A DNA stretch of 55,524 nt. It comes from Vicinamibacterales bacterium (GTDB taxonomy: Bacteria; Acidobacteriota; Vicinamibacteria; Vicinamibacterales; UBA8438). A program made the position numbers and the translations under genes. Of the stretch, positions 51,168-55,524 are shown in pieces (position 1 is the stretch's first letter; every line of letters begins with the position of its first letter). Below the pieces are notes generated by a model. The model searched no databases, had not been told where the DNA came from, and saw nothing but the letters and a program-made list of their open reading frames with translations. The DNA is taken from the NCBI GenBank assembly GCA_029940535.1, contig JAPYUM010000019.1, positions 3,848 through 59,371 of the forward strand. Reading direction: 5' to 3'.

Positions 51168-52508
51168 ATGACCTTCCTGACAAAGACCTTGCCGCGGCGA
51201 ACGGTGCTTCGAGGATTGGGCGCGACCGTGGCGCTGCCGTTCCTCGATGCGATGCATCCGGTATTCACGGCGCGGCCTCGCGCCGCGACCGCGGCACCGC
51301 ACCGGTTCCAGGCGTTCTACGTGCCCAACGGCATGGCGATGGAATATTGGACACCCAAGGGTGAAGGGACCGGCTTCGAACTGTCACCGATTTTGGCTCC
51401 GCTGGCGCCGTTCAAGGACCAGATGATCGTGCTGTCCGGTCTGAATGCGAGTTGGAACTACATCCACGCCGGGGCGTCCGGGTCCTTCCTGACCGGCACC
51501 ACCCGTGGGGGTCGGAACGAGATCGAGATTGTCGCCGACGTGTCGATGGACCAGTTGCTGGCCCGGCACTTCGCGGAGGAGACCCAGGTGCCGTCGCTTG
51601 AGCTCTCGCTCGACCCCCCGAACAACGCTGGGGCCTGCACCGGCAACCTGAGCTGTGTGTATACCCACACCTTGTCGTGGCGCAGCGCCACGCAACCGCT
51701 GCCAACCGAGTGGAACCCGCGCGCGGTGTTCGAAACGTTGTTCGGCGACAGCGGCACTACCGACCGGGCCGCCCGCGAGAGCCGGTTGCGGCAGCACAAG
51801 AGCCTTCTTGATTCGGTGGGAGACAAGTTGGCGGCGTTGCGCCGCGAGCTTGGACCGGGCGACCAGACCAAGGTCGAGGAGTACACCGAGGCGATTCGAG
51901 ACGTCGAGCGACGTATTCAGCGGGCCGAGGAGCAGAGCGATCTCGAGCTGCCGACCATCGAGCAGCCGCAGGGGGCTCCGTCGGTGTTCGAAGACCACTT
52001 GGAGCTGATGCTCGACCTCCAATTGCTGGCCATGCAGTCGGATCTGACGCGGGTCATCTCGTTCATGATCGGCAAAGAACAGAGTGCCCGGCCGTATCCC
52101 CAGATCGGCGTGCCGGAAGCGCACCACCCGCTGTCGCACCACAACGACGTGCCGGACTTGATCCTGCACATGTCAAAAATCAACACGTACCACACGGACC
52201 TGTTCTCGCGCTATCTGACGAAGCTCCGCGCCACGCCGGACGGTGATGGGTCGTTGCTCGACCACATGACGATTCTGTACGGCTCAGGCATCTCGAACAG
52301 CACGAGGCACTCGGGTATCGACTTGCCGCTGATGCTGGTGGGTGGTGGCGCCGGCCGACTGCCCAGCGGGCGGCACCTGCGGTTCGCGGACGAGCCGTCG
52401 ATGGCGAATCTGCTCGTGACGCTGATGGACAAGATGAACGTGCCGGTCGAACGGGTCGGCGGCAGCACGGGCGCGCTCCCGATCGAGACGTTGCCAGGGT
52501 TGCTCTAG
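51168..52508 (+). CDS. DUF1552 protein with Tat signal, copy 2
   Basis: A 446-residue protein; ATG 51168 with GAGAG upstream. The Tat motif is LPRRTVLRGLGATVALPFLD, almost the same as copy 1. Conserved blocks: FQAFYVPNGMAMEYW, FKDQMIVLSGLN, GASGSFLTGT, SMDQLLARHFAEE, VFETLFGDSG, GVPEAHHPLSHH, LYGSGISNSTRH and DLPLMLVGGGAG. The glycine and histidine pattern agrees with copy 1. It follows its cytochrome gene by 11 bases and precedes its ankyrin gene by seven. Confidence 0.92.
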   Translation: MTFLTKTLPRRTVLRGLGATVALPFLDAMHPVFTARPRAATAAPHRFQAFYVPNGMAMEYWTPKGEGTGFELSPILAPLAPFKDQMIVLSGLNASWNYIHAGASGSFLTGTTRGGRNEIEIVADVSMDQLLARHFAEETQVPSLELSLDPPNNAGACTGNLSCVYTHTLSWRSATQPLPTEWNPRAVFETLFGDSGTTDRAARESRLRQHKSLLDSVGDKLAALRRELGPGDQTKVEEYTEAIRDVERRIQRAEEQSDLELPTIEQPQGAPSVFEDHLELMLDLQLLAMQSDLTRVISFMIGKEQSARPYPQIGVPEAHHPLSHHNDVPDLILHMSKINTYHTDLFSRYLTKLRATPDGDGSLLDHMTILYGSGISNSTRHSGIDLPLMLVGGGAGRLPSGRHLRFADEPSMANLLVTLMDKMNVPVERVGGSTGALPIETLPGLL

Positions 52509-52515
52509 TCCTGCC

Positions 52516-53889
52516 ATGCGTATCCACACGACTCGTGCGTGCCTCGTTGCGCTGGCTGTGTGCCTGACCGCGGAAGGCGTGGCTCACGCCGCCGAAGTCC
52601 CACCACTCGTCAGCGCTGCGAAGCAGGGTGACACGGAGACGCTGCGCGCGTTGCTGGCGCAGGGTTCCGCGGTTGACATCGCGGAGGGCGATGGCACGAC
52701 CGCGTTGCACTGGGCAAGCTATCGTGACGATCTCGATGCAACCGCACTGCTGCTAGACGCCGGCGCCGCCGTGAATGTCGCGAACGATCTCGGGGCGACG
52801 CCGCTCTGGTCGGCGAGCCAGAACGGCAGCGTGGCGATGGTGCGTCGGCTGCTGGAGGCTGGCGCCGACCCCAACCTGGCCTTGTGGAGCGGCGAGACGC
52901 CGCTGATGGTCGGTGCACGCGCCGGCGCGACCAACGTCGTTGAACGCCTGCTCGAGCACGGGGCCGAGACCGACGCCCGGGCGGCCCGTGGGCAGACGGC
53001 GCTGATGTGGGCCGCGGCCCAGCAGCACGCGGACGTGGTGCAGGCCCTGGTGGCCGGTGGCGCCGATCTCCACGCGAGGTCAGACGTGTGGAGTCAGGTC
53101 ATGGCGGTGCCGCCACACAGTCTGCCCGAATATAAGCGAGAGATTCCGCACGGTGGGAACACCGCCTTGTTGTTCGCGGCTCGCGGTGGGGCCCTGGCCA
53201 CGGCCCGGGTGTTGATCGCCGCTGGCGCCAATGTCGATGACACCGACGCCTGGGGCGTCAGTGCGACGACCGTGGCGACGCACGCCGGCTTCACTGACCT
53301 GGTCGAGCTGCTCCTGGAGGCTGGCGCCGACGCGAACGCGGCCGAAGCCGGTTTTGCTCCGATTCACCCCGCCGTCATGCGACAGGACGAGCGGCTGGTG
53401 ACGGTCCTGTTGGAGCACGGGGCCGATCCGAATGCGACGCTTCGCACGTGGACGCCGACCCGGCGTTCATCGCGCGATTTCAACTTTGCGCCCCCGCTCG
53501 TCGGGGCCACGCCGTTCTGGCTGGCGGCTCGTTTCACCGCGCCATCCATCATGCGGCTCCTGGCTGAACATGGGGCAGACCCGGCCTTCGTGCATCATCC
53601 CGACTACAAGGAATCCACATACTTTCAGCCCCGCCTGGAGGAGACGACCGCGCTGATGGCGGTCACCGGGATGGGCGGCGGCCGCCTGCGAGGGTGGGTC
53701 CCGCCCCCTCGGGGTGAAGCCGAGATGCGGGCGCTCGAGGCGGCGCAGCTGCTCGTGGAACTCGGAGCCGATCTGAATGCCACCGACGCCAACGGACGTA
53801 CGGCGCTCGATGGCGCTCGGTCCGCCAGACTGAAGACCGTCGCGACGTACCTGGAATCTCAGGGGGCCTTCGCGAGCGCCGGCTGGTAG
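52516..53889 (+). CDS. Secreted ankyrin-repeat protein, copy 2
   Basis: A 457-residue exported protein starting at ATG 52516 (signal peptide LVALAVCLTAEGVAHA). About eight ankyrin repeats: TLRALLAQGSAVDIAEGDGTTALHWA, TPLWSASQNGSVAMVRRLLEAGADPN, ETPLMVGARAGATNVVERLLEHGA and so on. Compared with copy 1 it lacks the Cys tail (CYDCLQTH) and is 83 residues shorter. It is the third gene of the second triad; the intergenic spacing of seven bases indicates a true operon. Confidence 0.9.
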   Translation: MRIHTTRACLVALAVCLTAEGVAHAAEVPPLVSAAKQGDTETLRALLAQGSAVDIAEGDGTTALHWASYRDDLDATALLLDAGAAVNVANDLGATPLWSASQNGSVAMVRRLLEAGADPNLALWSGETPLMVGARAGATNVVERLLEHGAETDARAARGQTALMWAAAQQHADVVQALVAGGADLHARSDVWSQVMAVPPHSLPEYKREIPHGGNTALLFAARGGALATARVLIAAGANVDDTDAWGVSATTVATHAGFTDLVELLLEAGADANAAEAGFAPIHPAVMRQDERLVTVLLEHGADPNATLRTWTPTRRSSRDFNFAPPLVGATPFWLAARFTAPSIMRLLAEHGADPAFVHHPDYKESTYFQPRLEETTALMAVTGMGGGRLRGWVPPPRGEAEMRALEAAQLLVELGADLNATDANGRTALDGARSARLKTVATYLESQGAFASAGW

Positions 53890-54160
53890 GTTTATCCCTT
53901 GTCGCGTCGTGCGAGGTCCTCACACGCTTGCGGTCCGAAGCCTCCGGCAGGAAAACGGCTGAGACCCTGTGGCGCAGACCTTTAGGCCTGCGATCGCACG
54001 GCTACAGCCGTGCGCCACAATGACATCTGCGGAAATCCCCGTCATGGTTTTCGTAACTTGCTGCGTCTCGTCGTCCGATCCTCCGCTTCCCTCGGCGGCT
54101 CGCCGTTGACCGACGGAACCTGCGTAGCGCAGCCTCGGATCTGCTTCTAGAGGCGGCCCC
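53890..54160. other. Intergenic region with a cruciform-like repeat
   Basis: No gene is visible in these 271 bases. A branched palindromic element lies at 53969-54018. The remainder holds a -35-like TTGACC at 54106-54111 without a matching -10 and a short palindrome TGCGTAGCGCA before the DUF4126 gene. Confidence 0.4.
53969..54018. repeat. Branched palindromic element
   Basis: Outer arms GTGGCGCA and TGCGCCAC enclose two hairpins, GCAGACCTTTAGGCCTGC (53974-53991, near-perfect) and GCACGGCTACAGCCGTGC (53996-54013, perfect). The result is a clover-like fold of 50 bases. Such units are typical of dispersed intergenic repeats; only one copy occurs in this window. Confidence 0.6.
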
Positions 54161-54769
54161 ATGACATTCATTGCGACCCTCGGTCACGCACTCGGCTTCT
54201 CGCTGGCGGCGGGCGTCAACCTCTATGCCACCGTGGCGATCCTCGGTCTGGCGTCCCGGTTCGGCTGGGTCGACCTGCCGGAACGGTTCGCCATGTTCGA
54301 CAGCAACGTTGTCATCGCGGTGGCGGCGGTGCTCTATGTCGTGGAATTCTTCGCCGACAAGATTCCGTGGGTCGACTCCGCCTGGGACGCGATTCACACC
54401 GCCATTCGTCCCGTGGGCGGCGCGCTCATCGCGGTCGCGTCATTGGGTGACATGGGTGACGGTGTCCCCATGTCCGAGGTCTTGATGGCCGTGCTGGGCG
54501 GTTCCGTGGCGGCTGGCGCCCACCTCACCAAGGCCAGCACTCGCGCCGCTGTCAACACCAGCCCGGAGCCGGTTTCCAACTGGGTACTGAGCGTCTCTGA
54601 GGACCTCTTCGTGGTCGGACTCGGCGCGCTGGCGATCGCCTATCCGGTCGCCGCGTTCGTCGTCGCCAGTGTGCTGATCCTGCTCATCGTGTGTTTCCTG
54701 GGCGTCATTTCACGCACCGCATGGCGATGGTTCGTGCGGCGTCGTTCCCCGGCTCCCGCCGGCGTGTAG
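54161..54769 (+). CDS. DUF4126 membrane protein
   Basis: A 202-residue membrane protein with about five helices: ALGFSLAAGVNLYATVAILGLASRFGW, VVIAVAAVLYVVEFFADKIPWVD, PVGGALIAVASLGD, VLGGSVAAGAHLTKASTRAAVNTSPEPVSNW and ALAIAYPVAAFVVASVLILLIVCFLGVI. These are the DUF4126 features (SAG.N.Y, FFADKIPWVDS, the SP.P.SN loop). Function is unknown; a transport or lipid role has been suggested only by its hydrophobicity. ATG 54161 has weak GAGG upstream. It is followed by repeat R1 copy B. Confidence 0.88.
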   Translation: MTFIATLGHALGFSLAAGVNLYATVAILGLASRFGWVDLPERFAMFDSNVVIAVAAVLYVVEFFADKIPWVDSAWDAIHTAIRPVGGALIAVASLGDMGDGVPMSEVLMAVLGGSVAAGAHLTKASTRAAVNTSPEPVSNWVLSVSEDLFVVGLGALAIAYPVAAFVVASVLILLIVCFLGVISRTAWRWFVRRRSPAPAGV

Positions 54770-54775
54770 AGTCCT

Positions 54776-54858
54776 TAGACGGGGCTGCGCCCCGAACCCC
54801 TCGCGGGGGCCCCATAGCCCCGCTCCGGGCCCGCGGGGCGCGCATTGTCGCGCGCCCG
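54776..54858 (+). repeat. GC-rich intergenic repeat R1, full copy B
   Basis: An 83-base copy, beginning TAGACGGGGCTGCGCCCCGA six bases after the DUF4126 stop and ending GCGCATTGTCGCGCGCCCG. It differs from copy A by a 10-base deletion and a few substitutions, 30 kb away. It sits in the short gap before the next gene, not at a convergent junction. Confidence 0.8.
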
Positions 54859-54924
54859 GGCTGGAGTTCGACGGGCTTGGTACACACTGTGGCGAGGTAC
54901 ATCCCGACAATGGGAGGAGACAAG

Positions 54925-55524
54925 ATGCCCAATCCGGAACGATGCCAACGACGACCGGTCACGAGACGACATGTGCTTCAGGGACTGGCACTGGCCGGGG
55001 GCGGCTTGGCCGCGAGCGCCTGCACCTCTGCCGCGACCGAGCCGGTCGAACCACTCGACCGAGACTCTGCCACCACCGCTACACCGCCGACTGCCTTCAA
55101 CCTGTATCACGAGGTCCACGGCGACGGGCCACCGGTCGTGTTCGCCCACGGCGCTGGCGGCACGCACATGAGCTGGTGGAAACAGCTGCCGACGTTTTCG
55201 CGCGAGTTCCGATGCATCACCTATTCCCAACGAGGCTTTGGGCTGTCGCCTGACGTGCCGGGCGGCCCGGGACGCGGCGCGTTTGTCGACGACCTCCTGT
55301 CGCTGCTTGACGACCTGGGGATCGAGCGCACGGCACTCGTCGGACAGTCCATGGGGGGGCGGAGTGTGCTCGGGTTCGCCGCCGCGTATCCGGAGCGTGT
55401 GGAGGCACTGGTCCTGTCGGGCACGACCGGCGGCTACCGCGACGCGGAGCTCGATGCGCTTCGGGCCGAGGCGCCGGACCTGGGACCACGGAGCGCGGTG
55501 GCGTCCGCCTATGCCGAACGAGAC
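54925..55524 (+). CDS. Tat-exported alpha/beta hydrolase (partial, runs off the right edge)
   Basis: The first 200 codons of a hydrolase. ATG 54925 has GGGAGGA upstream. The N-terminus has a twin-arginine motif (TRRHVLQGLALAGGGLAA) and a lipobox-like ASAC, so it may be a Tat-exported lipoprotein. Then come the fold landmarks: FNLYHEVHGDGPPVVFAHGA, the oxyanion HGAGGTHMSWW, ITYSQRGFGLS, the nucleophile elbow VGQSMGGRSVLG with Ser, and VLSGTTGG. The catalytic Asp and His lie beyond the window. Substrate unknown. Confidence 0.85.
   Translation, partial: MPNPERCQRRPVTRRHVLQGLALAGGGLAASACTSAATEPVEPLDRDSATTATPPTAFNLYHEVHGDGPPVVFAHGAGGTHMSWWKQLPTFSREFRCITYSQRGFGLSPDVPGGPGRGAFVDDLLSLLDDLGIERTALVGQSMGGRSVLGFAAAYPERVEALVLSGTTGGYRDAELDALRAEAPDLGPRSAVASAYAERD

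Overview
The window is about 55.5 kb of GC-rich, gene-dense bacterial chromosome with no rRNA, tRNA, prophage, insertion sequence or CRISPR that I could see. The gene content suggests a free-living aerobic Acidobacteriota, probably of the Vicinamibacteria type. The markers are two sets of planctomycete-type cytochrome (DUF1587/1595/1592/1588/1585) plus DUF1552 plus ankyrin proteins, many secreted beta-propeller proteins, PQQ-type propellers, and uncharacterised secreted families that occur as paralogues. The assignment is an inference from gene families, not from a phylogenetic marker.

Layout. 1-7.3 kb: NHL/SMP-30 beta-propeller proteins, the GTPase TypA/BipA and a MATE exporter. 7.3-11.2 kb: an iron-type promoter drives a compact operon of an outer-membrane porin-like protein, an FMN-binding protein with a flavinylation motif, a four-helix membrane protein (putative b-type cytochrome) and ApbE, the FMN transferase. 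11.2-16.8 kb: first cytochrome/DUF1552/ankyrin triad. 16.8-27.6 kb: PQQ dehydrogenase, a frameshifted alpha/beta hydrolase, an SGNH esterase, secreted unknowns, an NHL lipoprotein, a cupredoxin, and a translationally coupled PQQ-propeller/cytochrome c pair. 27.7-31.2 kb: a four-helix membrane protein, a sodium:solute symporter and a HisD/HpsN-like dehydrogenase. 31.2-40.1 kb: PepD dipeptidase, a frameshifted GT-C-like membrane protein, a PKD-like secreted protein, a CPA antiporter with RCK domain, a Bax-inhibitor-1 family protein and a P-loop kinase. 40.1-42.8 kb: FeoA-FeoB fusion with a small Cys-rich FeoB partner. 42.8-48.5 kb: P5C dehydrogenase, two convergent CopC proteins, a secreted unknown and a glutamate-synthase-like flavoprotein. 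48.6-53.9 kb: second cytochrome/DUF1552/ankyrin triad. 53.9-55.5 kb: repeats, a DUF4126 membrane protein and the start of a Tat-exported alpha/beta hydrolase.

The most interesting observation is that the promoters of the flavinyl operon (about 7380-7457) and of feoAB (about 42845-42901, minus strand) are built alike. Both have a TTGAC -35 box, an inverted repeat GACCAAnnnGGTC in the -35/-10 spacer, a GATATA-like -10 region, and TGAGA-N5-TCTCA palindromes that are 14/15 identical between the two loci. This ties a predicted extracytoplasmic flavin/heme electron-transfer chain to ferrous iron uptake. It suggests an iron-controlled ferric reductase that feeds FeoB.

Other themes are the duplicated triads, at least two families of palindromic intergenic repeats that recur 10-50 kb apart, one repeat copy abutting a gene that appears to have lost its N-terminus, and two single frameshifts that are either real pseudogenes or assembly errors.
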